The notes: generated from the sequence alone by a model not told the origin. Shown: positions 8,677 through 18,123, counted from the first letter of the stretch. The stretch: 63,134 bases of DNA from Fidelibacterota bacterium TCS52 (GCA_001577215.1 LSCC01000029.1:1-63134); one strand, 5' to 3'. Made by a program: numbers and translations.

Positions 8677-8789
8677 ACTTAAAAAATATTATTATATAGT
8701 AAAATATTTTTTATAATATAAAGTTTTTATAATTGCAAAATAATAATAATTATATTAACTTTCAAGATAATTAAAAATGGATTTAAGTT

Positions 8790-9014
8790 ATGAATTTGAA
8801 AGAAATAAAAATTGGTCAAAAAGTAAAAATAATTAAATTGGATGGTGGTCTAATGTTTATAAAAAGAGCAGAAGAGTTAGGGATAAGAATAGGATTACTA
8901 GTAGAAAAAAAATCCGCACAATTTATGAATGGTCCAATTACGATAAAAATTGGTAACACAAATATTGCATTGGGTATTGGTATGGCAGAAAAAATTATTG
9001 TGGAAGAGTTATAA
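8790..9014 (+). CDS. feoA: FeoA ferrous iron transport accessory protein
   Basis: A 74-residue SH3-like cytoplasmic protein. It has the FeoA pattern of short beta strands: IGQKVKIIKLDGG, a middle part ELGIRIGLLVEKKS and an ending NIALGIGMAEKIIVEEL. It accompanies FeoB, whose gene begins 35 bases downstream, and is thought to tune FeoB activity. The start has only a weak ribosome site. The upstream spacer may be iron-regulated, but I did not find a clear Fur box. Confidence 0.9.
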   Translation: MNLKEIKIGQKVKIIKLDGGLMFIKRAEELGIRIGLLVEKKSAQFMNGPITIKIGNTNIALGIGMAEKIIVEEL

Positions 9015-9049
9015 AGTCAAAATAAAAGATCTTTATTAAGGTATGGCTT

Positions 9050-10813
9050 ATGAATGATAAACTAAATAAAAAGAAATTAATGCTGATTGGTAATCCCAAT
9101 GTTGGTAAAAGTGCCATATTTTCAAGATTAACAGGAGTTAAAGTAATTGCATCAAATTATCACGGAACTACTGTCGAATATACAAAAGGTTTTCTAAAGT
9201 TAGGTAATGAAAAAATGGAGATAGTGGATATTCCCGGAATATATTCACTTGAGCCAACAATGAAAGCGGAAGAAGTAGCAGTAAAGATTTTTAAAGATGC
9301 TGTGAAAGAAAAAAATGAAAATATATTTATAAATATAATTGATTCTACAAATTTGGAAAGGAATCTTAATCTTACTTATGAGTTGATAAAGAGAAATATT
9401 CCTTTAATAGTAGTATTAAATTTTTGGGATGAAGCCGGTCATACTGGTGTGAATATTAATAGGGAAAAATTAGAGAATATTTTAGGTGTTCCTGTGATAA
9501 CCACCTGTGGAATTACTGGTGAAGGAATAAAAAATCTTGTTGATAATTTACATAATGCTACAGAAAGCAATTTTTTAAGTAAGAATTTTACAAAAGATAC
9601 TACTGAGAAAAACAAATGGGAGCGAATAGGTGAAATTGTTGAGCAAGTTCAGGAATTAAAACATAAGCATCATACAATTGGTGAAAAACTTAGCGATTTG
9701 TCAATTCATCCATTAAGTGGTTTATTAGTTGCCACAATAGTTTTAGGATTATCTTTTTCAATAATTCGAATAATTGGTGAATCATTAATTGCATATTTGC
9801 TTGAACCAATGTTTAATAAGTTTTGGACCCCTGTTCTCTTAAAAATATCCGCATTATTTAATGGAAGTGGATTTATTCACGATATTTTAATTGGTAAAAT
9901 AATTGATGGTGAAATTAGTTATTTAGATTCTATGGGAATGCTTTCTACTGGATTATTTGTTCCAATAGCGATGATATTACCGTATATAACTGCGTTTTAT
10001 TTTGTTTTAAGTTTTCTAGAAGATTCTGGTTATTTACCTCGCTTAGGAATACTTGTTGATAATTTGATGCATAAATTGGGAATACATGGATTAGCAATAA
10101 TACCGATGTTATTGGGAATTGGCTGTAATGTTCCTGGTGCATTATCGACAAGGATGTTGGAAACACGCAGAGAAAAATTTATTGCAAGCACATTAATGGC
10201 AATTGCGGTCCCTTGTATGGCACAGATTGCAATGATTTTTGGATTATTAGGACGGTATGGATTAAAAGCAATAATCGTAGTTTTTGGAATTTTATTTATT
10301 GTTTGGATAATTTTAGGTCTGTTAATGAATAAATTGGTTAAAGGAACAAGTCCGGAAATATTCACAGAAATTCCACCTTATAGAATACCATATTTTAAAT
10401 CGCTATTGAAAAAATTATTGATGAGAATTATATGGTTTATAAAAGAGGCAGTTCCTTATGTTTTATTAGGTGTTTTGGTTATCAACATTTTATATGTTTT
10501 ACACATTATTGATTTTATTGGTAATTTAGCAAGTCCAATATTTACTGGATTGATGGGATTGCCAAAAGAAACAGTTGGCGCATTGATTGTTGGATTTTTA
10601 AGAAAAGATGTAGCAGTTGGAATGTTAGTCCCTTTGGGATTATCTATGAAACAGATGATAATTTCTTCTGTAATTTTGACAATGTATTTTCCATGTATTG
10701 CAACATTTACGGTGTTACTAAAAGAGTTGGGTGCTAAAGATATGGCAAAATCTGCAGCGATTATGATGATATCTACATTAGTTGTTGGTAGTATATTAAA
10801 TTTAATTTTGTAA
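9050..10813 (+). CDS. feoB: FeoB ferrous iron transporter
   Basis: Inner-membrane Fe(II) uptake protein with an N-terminal G-protein domain: G1 GNPNVGKSAIF (14-24), G2 threonine in NYHGTTVEY, G3 DIPG (60-63) and G4 NFWD (124-127). A GDI-like spacer follows, then about eight membrane helices with the gate motifs GIGCNVPGALSTR and LRKDVAVGML. At 587 residues it is shorter than E. coli FeoB (about 770) and lacks the long C-terminal extension; compact FeoB proteins of this size are common in other phyla. It forms an operon with feoA. No feoC is seen; the next gene is a tRNA. Confidence 0.95.
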   Translation: MNDKLNKKKLMLIGNPNVGKSAIFSRLTGVKVIASNYHGTTVEYTKGFLKLGNEKMEIVDIPGIYSLEPTMKAEEVAVKIFKDAVKEKNENIFINIIDSTNLERNLNLTYELIKRNIPLIVVLNFWDEAGHTGVNINREKLENILGVPVITTCGITGEGIKNLVDNLHNATESNFLSKNFTKDTTEKNKWERIGEIVEQVQELKHKHHTIGEKLSDLSIHPLSGLLVATIVLGLSFSIIRIIGESLIAYLLEPMFNKFWTPVLLKISALFNGSGFIHDILIGKIIDGEISYLDSMGMLSTGLFVPIAMILPYITAFYFVLSFLEDSGYLPRLGILVDNLMHKLGIHGLAIIPMLLGIGCNVPGALSTRMLETRREKFIASTLMAIAVPCMAQIAMIFGLLGRYGLKAIIVVFGILFIVWIILGLLMNKLVKGTSPEIFTEIPPYRIPYFKSLLKKLLMRIIWFIKEAVPYVLLGVLVINILYVLHIIDFIGNLASPIFTGLMGLPKETVGALIVGFLRKDVAVGMLVPLGLSMKQMIISSVILTMYFPCIATFTVLLKELGAKDMAKSAAIMMISTLVVGSILNLIL

Positions 10814-10871
10814 AAGTATAGAAAATTGGTTGGATTTATTTGAAAAATAAGTTATTATTAGGTGAAATTTA

Positions 10872-10945
10872 GCCCCTGTAGCTCAGGTGGATAGAGCACA
10901 GCTTTCCTAAAGCTGTTGTCGCCCGTTCAAGTCGGGCCAGGGGTA
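10872..10945 (+). tRNA. tRNA-Arg, anticodon CCT
   Basis: A complete cloverleaf of 74 bases: acceptor GCCCCTG pairs with CAGGGGT (one G-U at the first pair), anticodon stem CAGCT/AGCTG with loop TTCCTAA giving anticodon CCT (reads AGG), and T-arm GCCCG-TTCAAGT-CGGGC. The discriminator is A. CCA is not encoded. Confidence 0.95.
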
Positions 10946-10964
10946 CTTAAAAAAAAGGAGAGAT

Positions 10965-11651
10965 ATGTTAAAAGCTAAGAAAAAGATAAAAAAGAAAGAA
11001 TTGAAAAAAGATCCATTTTTTGAAAAGATAGATGAATCATTTAGATTTTATAAACAAAATCAGCAAATTATCATAATATCTTTATTGGTTATTATTTTAG
11101 CGATATTGATTGGCTGGTATTATTTTAATTCACAGAATAAGAAAAATGAATCAGCAGCTGGACAATTTGGTATTGCTCAATTTTATTTAAGTAGTCAACA
11201 ATATGAAAATGCTACTGAAAAATTTGAAGAAGTAAATGAATTATTTCCTGGCACAAAATACAGTGAGCTCACATTATATTATTTAGGGTATATAAATTAT
11301 AATCAAAACAAGTTTGATGAAGCGACCAAATATTTTAACGATTATTTAGATAAAAAATGTAGTGACGAAGTAATTAATGGTGCTGCATATAATGGTTTAG
11401 CAAAAATATATGAAGATAATGAAAATTTTCTTGAAGCAGGGATAAATTATAGAAGTGCATATGAAGTCACACTATTAGAATTTAAAAAAAATGAGTATGC
11501 ATTTAAGTCAATTGAATGCTTGGTAAAAGCAAAAGAATATGGAATGGCAAATAAGTTAATAGAAAAAATTGAAAATAAACATGAATTAAATGATTTGCAG
11601 AATGATAAAATTAAATCATTTAAGCTGATATTAGAATTGAAAAATAATTAA
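10965..11651 (+). CDS. membrane-anchored TPR protein, YfgM-like
   Basis: A 228-residue protein with a very basic N-terminus (KAKKKIKKKELKK), one membrane helix (residues about 35-52, IIIISLLVIILAILIGWYYF) and a periplasmic part made of tetratricopeptide-type helices (AAGQFGIAQFYLSSQQYENA, YYLGYINYNQNKFDEATKYF, AYNGLAKIYEDNENFLEAG). This is the layout of YfgM, an ancillary SecYEG/chaperone-linked protein in enterobacteria, but the repeats are too generic to be sure. It starts 19 bases after the tRNA with a GGAGAG site, so the two may share a transcript. Confidence 0.65.
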   Translation: MLKAKKKIKKKELKKDPFFEKIDESFRFYKQNQQIIIISLLVIILAILIGWYYFNSQNKKNESAAGQFGIAQFYLSSQQYENATEKFEEVNELFPGTKYSELTLYYLGYINYNQNKFDEATKYFNDYLDKKCSDEVINGAAYNGLAKIYEDNENFLEAGINYRSAYEVTLLEFKKNEYAFKSIECLVKAKEYGMANKLIEKIENKHELNDLQNDKIKSFKLILELKNN

Positions 11652-11660
11652 ATAAAATAT

Positions 11661-11688
11661 TTGGATATTTAAAAATAATTTGTATATT
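11661..11688 (+). promoter_or_regulatory. candidate promoter of the rimP-nusA-infB operon
   Basis: TTGGAT, a 16-base spacer and TATATT. Transcription would start around 11695, directly at the leader hairpin. A second possible -10 (TATAAT) overlaps at 11690-11695. Confidence 0.45.
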
Positions 11689-11696
11689 ATATAATG

Positions 11697-11719
11697 AAAG
11701 TGGGAGTTATCCCACTTTT
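11697..11719 (+). promoter_or_regulatory. leader hairpin upstream of rimP (attenuator-like)
   Basis: A perfect 9-base-pair stem (AAAGTGGGA with TCCCACTTT) around a GTTA loop and followed by T-rich DNA, 17 bases before the rimP ATG. Terminator-like hairpins at this place are known in other bacteria and are linked to NusA-dependent control of the operon. Its position right after the promoter suggests attenuation here too, which is inference. Confidence 0.6.
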
Positions 11720-11735
11720 GTTGTTTGAGGGATGT

Positions 11736-12185
11736 ATGAAGGATAAAATTAGAGAAGTAAGCAATAAAATAGCGGAGAAAATGGGAATAATTATTAATGA
11801 AGTAATTATCGATAATACTGGTAATATGATAAAAATCACTGCTGATAAAGAGGAAGGTATAAAACTAGAAGATCTAACAAGTTTTTCTCATGCTTTATCG
11901 AATAATGAAAATTTTGATAATATCATTGGTGATAAATTTAATTATGAAATAACATCTCCTGGTCTAAATAGTAAAATGAAAAAACCGTATCAATTTATTC
12001 GTAATATTGGTTATAATGTAAAAATATTTTTTAAAGATCAAAATATTGGAAGTTCAATAAAAGGCAAACTAATAGAAGCTGATAATGAAAAAATATTAAT
12101 AGAAGCAAAAAACAAAAAGAAAAAAGAGATAGTAAAATTAAACTATGATAAAATTAAATATGGAAAATTAAAATTAAAATGGTAA
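11736..12185 (+). CDS. rimP: ribosome maturation factor RimP
   Basis: Helps assemble the 30S ribosomal subunit. The protein (149 residues) shows the RimP features: IREVSNKIAEKMGIIINEVI at the start, then YEITSPGLNSKMKKPYQFIR (the conserved SPGl.r.L segment) and a C-terminal SH3-like domain with IKGKLIEADNEKILIEA. An in-frame ATG at 11694 would add 14 residues, but it lies inside the leader hairpin and has no ribosome site. The ATG at 11736 follows GAGG and is the usual family start. It is the first gene of the operon with nusA and infB. Confidence 0.92.
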   Translation: MKDKIREVSNKIAEKMGIIINEVIIDNTGNMIKITADKEEGIKLEDLTSFSHALSNNENFDNIIGDKFNYEITSPGLNSKMKKPYQFIRNIGYNVKIFFKDQNIGSSIKGKLIEADNEKILIEAKNKKKKEIVKLNYDKIKYGKLKLKW

Positions 12186-12200
12186 ATAGGAGTTGTCGTT

Positions 12201-13505
12201 TTGAATCAAAAAGAACTTATTGAAGCATTTATATTACTTGCAAAAGAAAAAAATATGGCAAGGGCAGAAGTTGGTAATATTATTGAAAATGTAATAGAAT
12301 CACTAATAAGGAAGAAATTTGGTGATGTTGACAATTTTGATATTATTGTTAATACGAAAATGGGAGAGATAGAAATATATCAAGAACTAGAAGTGGTTGC
12401 TGATGAAGATATGGATGATGAAGTATCACAAATATCGTTTTCTGATGCAAAAAAAATGCCTGATTCTGAAGATATAGAAATTGGAGAAGTTGTTGTAAAA
12501 ATAATTGAACCATCAATTTTTGGAAGAAGGTCAATTTCTGCAGCTAAGCAAATATTAAATCAAAGGATTATTGAAATAGAAAGAGAACAGATATTTAATG
12601 AATATAAAAAACGTGTTGGGGAAATTGTTGTAGGTAATATTCATCAGGCAAGGCGAAATGGTACTGTATTTATAAATAATGATAAGATAGAATTAAAAAT
12701 GCCAAGGAGTGAACAAATTCCTACTGAAAGATACTATCGTGGTTATACAATAAAAGCCGTAATAAAAGATGTCCAGATTAATACTAAAGGACCAGAAATA
12801 ATAATATCGAGATCAGATGAATTATTTTTAAGGCGACTTTTTGAATTAGAAGTACCTGAAATTTATGATGGTATTGTAGAAATTAAAACAATTGCTAGAA
12901 TACCAGGACGAAGAAGTAAAATAATTGTTACGACCAATGACAAAAGAATTGATCCTGTTGGGGCTTGTGTTGGAATTAAGGGAAATAGAATAAAGACAAT
13001 AGTGAATGAGATAGGTGGTGAAAACATTGATATTATTAATTATAGCATTGAATCAGAACTATTGATCTCGAGAGCTCTATCACCTGCGAAACCATCTTTT
13101 ATTGAAATCGATGAAGAGCGAAAATATGCTTTAGCCGTTTTTGAAGATGAAGAAATTGCTACTGCTATTGGAACAGGTGGTGTAAATATAAATCTTACTT
13201 CACGAGTAACCGGTTATGAAATTGACGCTATTCGCCAATCAGAATATAATCGTTTAGAAGGTGATGACATTTTTCTGGAGGATATTGATGCAATTACTGC
13301 TACTCAAGCAAAAACCTTTCAAAATGAAGAAATTGAGACAGTTGCTGATTTTTTAAATACTGATACTGAAAAATTATTAAATATTAAGGGAATTGGCGAG
13401 AAAACATTTGAGAAATTAGAATTAATAATACAAAATGCATTAGAAAATAAGAGAGAAGAAGAGAAAGAAAAGGAATTAGATCTGGATCATGATCTGAATA
13501 TTTAA
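12201..13505 (+). CDS. nusA: transcription termination/antitermination factor NusA
   Basis: Binds RNA polymerase and nascent RNA to control pausing, termination and antitermination. Domain order: N-terminal polymerase-binding domain (1-130, with a typical acidic segment ADEDMDDEVSQISFSDAKK), S1 domain (about 135-200, VGNIHQARRNGTVFI), two KH domains (about 205-345, including DPVGACVGIKGNRIKTI and ALSPAKPSFIEI) and a C-terminal helix-hairpin-helix segment (LLNIKGIGEKTFEKLELII). It starts at TTG after AGGAG. Length 434 fits NusA with a short C-terminal extension. It is likely to regulate its own operon through the leader hairpin. Confidence 0.96.
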   Translation: MNQKELIEAFILLAKEKNMARAEVGNIIENVIESLIRKKFGDVDNFDIIVNTKMGEIEIYQELEVVADEDMDDEVSQISFSDAKKMPDSEDIEIGEVVVKIIEPSIFGRRSISAAKQILNQRIIEIEREQIFNEYKKRVGEIVVGNIHQARRNGTVFINNDKIELKMPRSEQIPTERYYRGYTIKAVIKDVQINTKGPEIIISRSDELFLRRLFELEVPEIYDGIVEIKTIARIPGRRSKIIVTTNDKRIDPVGACVGIKGNRIKTIVNEIGGENIDIINYSIESELLISRALSPAKPSFIEIDEERKYALAVFEDEEIATAIGTGGVNINLTSRVTGYEIDAIRQSEYNRLEGDDIFLEDIDAITATQAKTFQNEEIETVADFLNTDTEKLLNIKGIGEKTFEKLELIIQNALENKREEEKEKELDLDHDLNI

Positions 13506-13537
13506 AATTAGAATGTGTATAAACTAGGAGCTTCTTA

Positions 13538-16111
13538 ATGCCAACGACTAAAAATAAAAAGCGAATAAAAATATTTCAATTAGCAAAGCAATTGAATATA
13601 TCTCATAAAGATATAATTACATATTTGAGATCACAAAAAATTAAAACTTCAATTAATAAACCATTAAATGAAGATATTATTAAAATTGTTTTGGATGAGT
13701 TTGGTAAAGATCTTAAAGATGATTCTAGTAATTTACAAATAGACGAAAAATTTACGACTACTTTGCAAGATAAACAGGCAACTGAGGAAAAAAAGAGACT
13801 AAAAGAAGATGCAGCAAGAGAAAAGGCAGAAGCAGCACGAGAAATGGAATTAAAAAATGCTAAGAAAGTTGAAGAAGAAGAAATTTTAGAAAAAAAGCAA
13901 AAAAAAGAAAAAGAAAAAGAAGAGAAAATAAAGAGAAAAAAAGCCGAAGCAGAAGCAAAAAAGTTATTGGAAAAAGAAGAAAAATTAAAGACCAAATCCA
14001 AAAAATCTAAGAAAAAGAAAAAGGTAATTAAAAAAACAGACGAAGATATTAAAAAAGATAAAATAAATGAAAAGTTAAAAAAATTAAAGGAAAAACATAA
14101 GAGAACCAGTAAGAGAATACAAGTATCTCCATTGAAATCTCGTCTAAAGAAATTGAAAGCAAGAAAGGGCAGTAAAGATAAACAGGATGAAAAGAGTAAT
14201 AAAAGATTTAGAAAAAACAGGAAAAAAGTTGACCAAAATGTTGTAGATAAAAATTTAAAGGCAACACTTGCTAAGATAGATAAAAGCAAATCGAAAAAAA
14301 AGAGAAAAAGAAAAAAAGAAAATGAAGTGATTTCCGAAGAAGAAAATAATATTGTTGAATTGACTGAATTTATTAGTGTAGATGATTTAAGTAAACGTTT
14401 AGATGTCACTGCCAATGAAATCATTACCAAATGTATGGAAATGGGAATAATGGTTTCTATTAATCAAAGGTTGGATTGGGATACAATTGAGCTTTTATGT
14501 TCTGAATTTGATTTTGAAGCAAAAAAACTGGAAGAATATACCGAAGAAGTTATAGAGGAAAAAAAGGATATAGATGATGAATCTTTAGAAGAAAGAGGAC
14601 CGATAGTATCTGTAATGGGACATGTTGATCATGGAAAAACCTCGATTTTAGATTATATAAGAAATGCAAATGTGGCTGATAAAGAATCTGGAGGAATTAC
14701 CCAGCACATTGGTGCTTATAAAGTTAAATTAGAAAAAGGTAAAGAAATAACTTTTATTGATACTCCGGGTCACGAAGCTTTTACTGCAATGAGAGCGAGG
14801 GGTGCACAGATAACGGATATTGCAGTTATTGTTGTAGCTGCTGATGATGGGGTGATGCCACAGACAAAAGAAGCAATTAGTCATGCTGAAGCTTCTGGAG
14901 TTTCAATTATTATTGCAATCAATAAAATTGATAAGCCAAATGCCGATATTGATAAAGTGAAAAGAGAACTTTCAGAAAATAGAATATTAGTTGAGGATTG
15001 GGGAGGGAAGATACAATCAGTTGAAGTATCAGCAAAAAAAGGAATCAATATTGATAAATTATTGGAAGCTATCGCATTAGAAGCAGAAATTCTTGAATTA
15101 AAATCAACAAAGAAAGGAAACGCAAAAGGTAATGTAGTAGAATCCAAATTGGATAAGGGGTTAGGAGCAGTTGCGACAGTATTAATTAATCAAGGAACTT
15201 TAAAAATCGGTGCCCCTTTTATTTGTGGTCGTTCTTCAGGGAGAGTTAGAGCAATGCTCAACGATAAAAATGAAAAACTTCAGGTTGCATATCCAAGTGA
15301 TTCTATCCAAATTCAAGGTTTTGACAATGTGCCACAAGCCGGAGATAATTTTATTTGTTTAGCTGATGAAAAAGCTGTAAGGAGAATTGCTAGTGAAAGA
15401 CAAAAAATTCATAGAGAACAAGAATTTAGGGCTCAATCAATAATAACTCTTGATGAAATAGGTAAACAAATAGCTGAAGGAAAAACAAGAGAGCTTGCAA
15501 TAATCATTAAAGGTGATGCAGATGGTTCCATTGAAGCACTTGCTGATTCTTTTATGAAATTATCAACAAAAGAAGTTGCAGTTAAAATTGTTCATAAAGG
15601 TCTAGGAATGATAACCGAAACTGATATTAATTTAGCATCGGCTTCAAAAGCAATAATAATTGGATTTCATGTAAATGCCACTTCTCAAGCAAATGATTTA
15701 GCAAAAGAATTAAATGTTGAAATTAGAAATTATACAATTATTTATGATGCAGTTGAAGAAATTAAATTAGCTTTGGAAGGGATGTTAGAACCAGATAGAT
15801 TCCATCAAGAAGTAGGAAAAGCCGAAGTACGTGATATTATTAAGATTTCTCGTATTGGTGAAGTTGCCGGTTGTGCTGTTATCTCAGGCAAAATGATCAA
15901 AAATACTCAAATTAATATTTTACGAGATGGAAACAAAATATTTTCAGGATATTTATCAAGTTTAAAAAGATTTAAAAATGATGTAAAAGAAGTTACAGAA
16001 GGATACGAATGTGGAATAACTATTGATGGATTTGATGATATAAAAATTGATGATATAATTGAATGTTTTGTTGAAAAAGCTGTTAAAAGAAAATTGGAAA
16101 AAAATAAATAG
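13538..16111 (+). CDS. infB: translation initiation factor IF-2
   Basis: GTPase that brings initiator fMet-tRNA to the 30S subunit. Residues 8-50 are an IF2-N module (IFQLAKQLNISHKDIITYLR). A very long Lys/Glu/Arg-rich linker (about 70-270) follows, then a second IF2-N module (ISVDDLSKRLDVTANEIITK). The G domain has GHVDHGKTS (from residue 361), DTPGHEAFTAMRARG (about 408) and NKIDKPNA (about 461). The C-terminal domains include IIKGDADGSIEALADSFMKL and GECAVISGK-like VAGCAVISGKMIKN. At 857 residues it is typical for bacteria with a long linker. Confidence 0.97.
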   Translation: MPTTKNKKRIKIFQLAKQLNISHKDIITYLRSQKIKTSINKPLNEDIIKIVLDEFGKDLKDDSSNLQIDEKFTTTLQDKQATEEKKRLKEDAAREKAEAAREMELKNAKKVEEEEILEKKQKKEKEKEEKIKRKKAEAEAKKLLEKEEKLKTKSKKSKKKKKVIKKTDEDIKKDKINEKLKKLKEKHKRTSKRIQVSPLKSRLKKLKARKGSKDKQDEKSNKRFRKNRKKVDQNVVDKNLKATLAKIDKSKSKKKRKRKKENEVISEEENNIVELTEFISVDDLSKRLDVTANEIITKCMEMGIMVSINQRLDWDTIELLCSEFDFEAKKLEEYTEEVIEEKKDIDDESLEERGPIVSVMGHVDHGKTSILDYIRNANVADKESGGITQHIGAYKVKLEKGKEITFIDTPGHEAFTAMRARGAQITDIAVIVVAADDGVMPQTKEAISHAEASGVSIIIAINKIDKPNADIDKVKRELSENRILVEDWGGKIQSVEVSAKKGINIDKLLEAIALEAEILELKSTKKGNAKGNVVESKLDKGLGAVATVLINQGTLKIGAPFICGRSSGRVRAMLNDKNEKLQVAYPSDSIQIQGFDNVPQAGDNFICLADEKAVRRIASERQKIHREQEFRAQSIITLDEIGKQIAEGKTRELAIIIKGDADGSIEALADSFMKLSTKEVAVKIVHKGLGMITETDINLASASKAIIIGFHVNATSQANDLAKELNVEIRNYTIIYDAVEEIKLALEGMLEPDRFHQEVGKAEVRDIIKISRIGEVAGCAVISGKMIKNTQINILRDGNKIFSGYLSSLKRFKNDVKEVTEGYECGITIDGFDDIKIDDIIECFVEKAVKRKLEKNK

Positions 16112-16112
16112 A

Positions 16113-16460
16113 ATGAGTATTAGGCAAAAAAAAGTTAGTGAAGAAATAAAACGTGTAGTTAGTGAATTCTTTGTAAGAAATACATTTAACAAATGTGAAA
16201 AATCATTTATTACTTTAACTAAAGTTGATATTTCGCCAGATTTAAGGTATGCAAAAATTTATATTAGTATTCTTAATTTACAAACTGATATTGAGCAGAA
16301 AGAATGTTTAAAATCGGTAATAAAAAACCGAAATCGTATTAAAAAAGAGATATCAGATAATATAATTTTAAGAAATGTTCCGGAAATAATAATTGAAAAA
16401 GATGAGTCATTTAAAAAAGCAGATAGAATTAAAAAAATATTGCGAGATATTAAAAAATAA
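16113..16460 (+). CDS. rbfA: ribosome-binding factor A
   Basis: A 115-residue KH-like protein needed for 16S rRNA 5'-end processing and 30S maturation. It begins MSIRQKKVSEEIKRVVSEFF, with the family signature ITLTKVDISPDLRYAKIYIS and the ending VPEIIIEKDESFKKADRIKK. The start at 16113 lies two bases past the infB stop. A longer frame reaching back to 16059 only re-reads the infB C-terminus and was rejected. Position between infB and truB is the standard order. Confidence 0.93.
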   Translation: MSIRQKKVSEEIKRVVSEFFVRNTFNKCEKSFITLTKVDISPDLRYAKIYISILNLQTDIEQKECLKSVIKNRNRIKKEISDNIILRNVPEIIIEKDESFKKADRIKKILRDIKK

Positions 16461-16470
16461 AATCATTGGT

Positions 16471-17127
16471 ATGACTATTCCTGTAAACAAACCAAAAGAT
16501 TGGACTTCATTTGATGTTGTAAAAAAAATAAGAGGTATAACAAAATTCAAAAAAGTCGGACATGCTGGTACTTTAGATCCATTTGCTACAGGATTATTAG
16601 TATTGGGTTTTGGAAAACATACAAAGAAATTAGATAATTATCAAAATGCAAAGAAAGAATATTTTGTCGATATTGCATTGGGAAGCTCAACGGATACAAT
16701 GGATAGAACCGGTAAAATAATAAAGGAAAATAATATTACTTCTAAATATTCTATGATACAAATTCAAGATGTAATTAAATCTTTTATTGGTGAAATTAAA
16801 CAGATTCCCCCAATGTATTCTGCAAAAAAAATTAAAGGGAAAAAGTTATATCAATATGCAAGAAAAGGCATTAAAATAAAAAGGAAACCAATAGAAATAA
16901 ACATTTATAATATTGAATTTTTAAGTTATATTAATAATATTTTAAAGTTAAAAGTTGAATGTTCAAAAGGAACTTATATTAGAGTGTTAGCAAATGACAT
17001 TGGTGAAAAATTAGGATGTGGGGGGCATGCTAATGAATTATTGAGAAGTAAAATAGGAGAATATTCGATAGATAATAGTTTTAAAATTGAAGAGTTTGAA
17101 GATCAATGGAAATCATTAATAATATAA
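16471..17127 (+). CDS. truB: tRNA pseudouridine-55 synthase TruB
   Basis: Makes the universal pseudouridine-55 of tRNA. The catalytic Asp lies in GHAGTLDPFATGLLVLGF, with PVNKPKDWTSFDVVKKIRG at the N-terminus, PPMYSAKKIKGKKLYQYAR and CSKGTYIRVLANDIGEKLG further on. I chose the ATG at 16471 because the homologous proteins begin right before this PVNKP segment; the frame upstream overlaps rbfA. At 218 residues the protein is shorter than E. coli TruB (314) because the C-terminal PUA part is missing or reduced, as in several other phyla. Confidence 0.93.
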   Translation: MTIPVNKPKDWTSFDVVKKIRGITKFKKVGHAGTLDPFATGLLVLGFGKHTKKLDNYQNAKKEYFVDIALGSSTDTMDRTGKIIKENNITSKYSMIQIQDVIKSFIGEIKQIPPMYSAKKIKGKKLYQYARKGIKIKRKPIEINIYNIEFLSYINNILKLKVECSKGTYIRVLANDIGEKLGCGGHANELLRSKIGEYSIDNSFKIEEFEDQWKSLII

Positions 17128-18065
17128 ATAATATTAAAAATAAAGTCGCTGCAGTTGTAACAGTTGGAAATTTTGATGGGATTCATTTGGGACATCAAAA
17201 GGTTATTGATTCTTTATTAGAAGAGTCAAAACGATTAGATGCGAAAAGTATTTTGATAACTTTTAATCCATCACCTAAGGAATTTTTTCGATCTGAAAAA
17301 AAAGATATGAAACTTATAACTACATTAAATGAAAAAAAGAAAATACTTTCTGAAACAAAATTAGACATGCTGATAATCCAGTTATTTAATAAAGAATTTG
17401 CTGAAAAATCCCCAAAGGACTTTATTGAAAAAATAATATTAAAATATATTGATGTTAAAGAAATTATTTTAGGTTCTACACATACTTTTGGAAAGAATAA
17501 TGATGGTGATGCGAAATTATTAAATGAATTAAGCAGAAAACATGAATTTGGAATAAAAGTTATTGATAAATTGAAAAATAATGGTTATAATATAAGTAGT
17601 ACAAATCTAAGACGCCTATTAGCCACCGGTGAAATAGATAAAATGAATTATATTCTAGGAAGAAAATATGCCTTAAAAGGTAAAATTATTTCTGGAAAAC
17701 AAAGAGGAAGGAATTTAGGTTTTCCTACATTAAATTTGCAACCGATATCATCCAAAAAGATAATTCCAAAGGTAGGAGCATATTGTGTTGGAATATCAAT
17801 TAATAATGACGTCTATAATTATAATGGAATGTGTAATATTGGTTACAATCCAACATTTAATGATAAAGATCTGTCAGTAGAAGTTCATAGCATTAATGGA
17901 AATATTAAAAATATCAGTGGTGAAGAAGTTGAAATTAAATTTCATTCTTGGTTACGAAATGAAAATAAATTTGAAAATGAAGAAAAATTAATTGAGCAAT
18001 TAAAAAAAGATAAAAGTGATTGCGAGAAATATTTTATTCAAAAAAACAACCCTATTAAAAGTTAA
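17106..18065 (+). CDS. ribF: bifunctional riboflavin kinase / FAD synthetase
   Basis: Converts riboflavin to FMN and FMN to FAD. The N-terminal adenylyltransferase domain has TVGNFDGIHLGHQKVI (HxGH-type motif), LITFNPSPKEFF and the segment ISSTNLRRLLATGEIDKMN. The C-terminal kinase domain has GKIISGKQRGRNLGFPTLNL and MCNIGYNPTFND, ending in EVEIKFHSWLRNENKF. Length 319 is normal. The start overlaps the end of truB by 22 bases, indicating translational coupling in the operon. Confidence 0.95.
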   Translation: MEIINNINNIKNKVAAVVTVGNFDGIHLGHQKVIDSLLEESKRLDAKSILITFNPSPKEFFRSEKKDMKLITTLNEKKKILSETKLDMLIIQLFNKEFAEKSPKDFIEKIILKYIDVKEIILGSTHTFGKNNDGDAKLLNELSRKHEFGIKVIDKLKNNGYNISSTNLRRLLATGEIDKMNYILGRKYALKGKIISGKQRGRNLGFPTLNLQPISSKKIIPKVGAYCVGISINNDVYNYNGMCNIGYNPTFNDKDLSVEVHSINGNIKNISGEEVEIKFHSWLRNENKFENEEKLIEQLKKDKSDCEKYFIQKNNPIKS

Positions 18066-18123
18066 AATTGTATTAATATTCAAATACAGAAAACTTTTAT
18101 CGGAAAAAACAAAGGAGTTTTAA

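Noticed and set aside
10872..10945. tRNA-Arg as an integration site
   Set aside because: No partial duplicate of the tRNA 3' end was seen in the neighbouring sequence, and the flanking genes are ordinary.
13603..14430. Long open frame on the minus strand inside infB (275 codons, rich in Phe, Leu and Ser)
   Set aside because: It is the antisense image of the Lys/Glu-rich IF-2 linker; no ribosome site and no recognisable domain.
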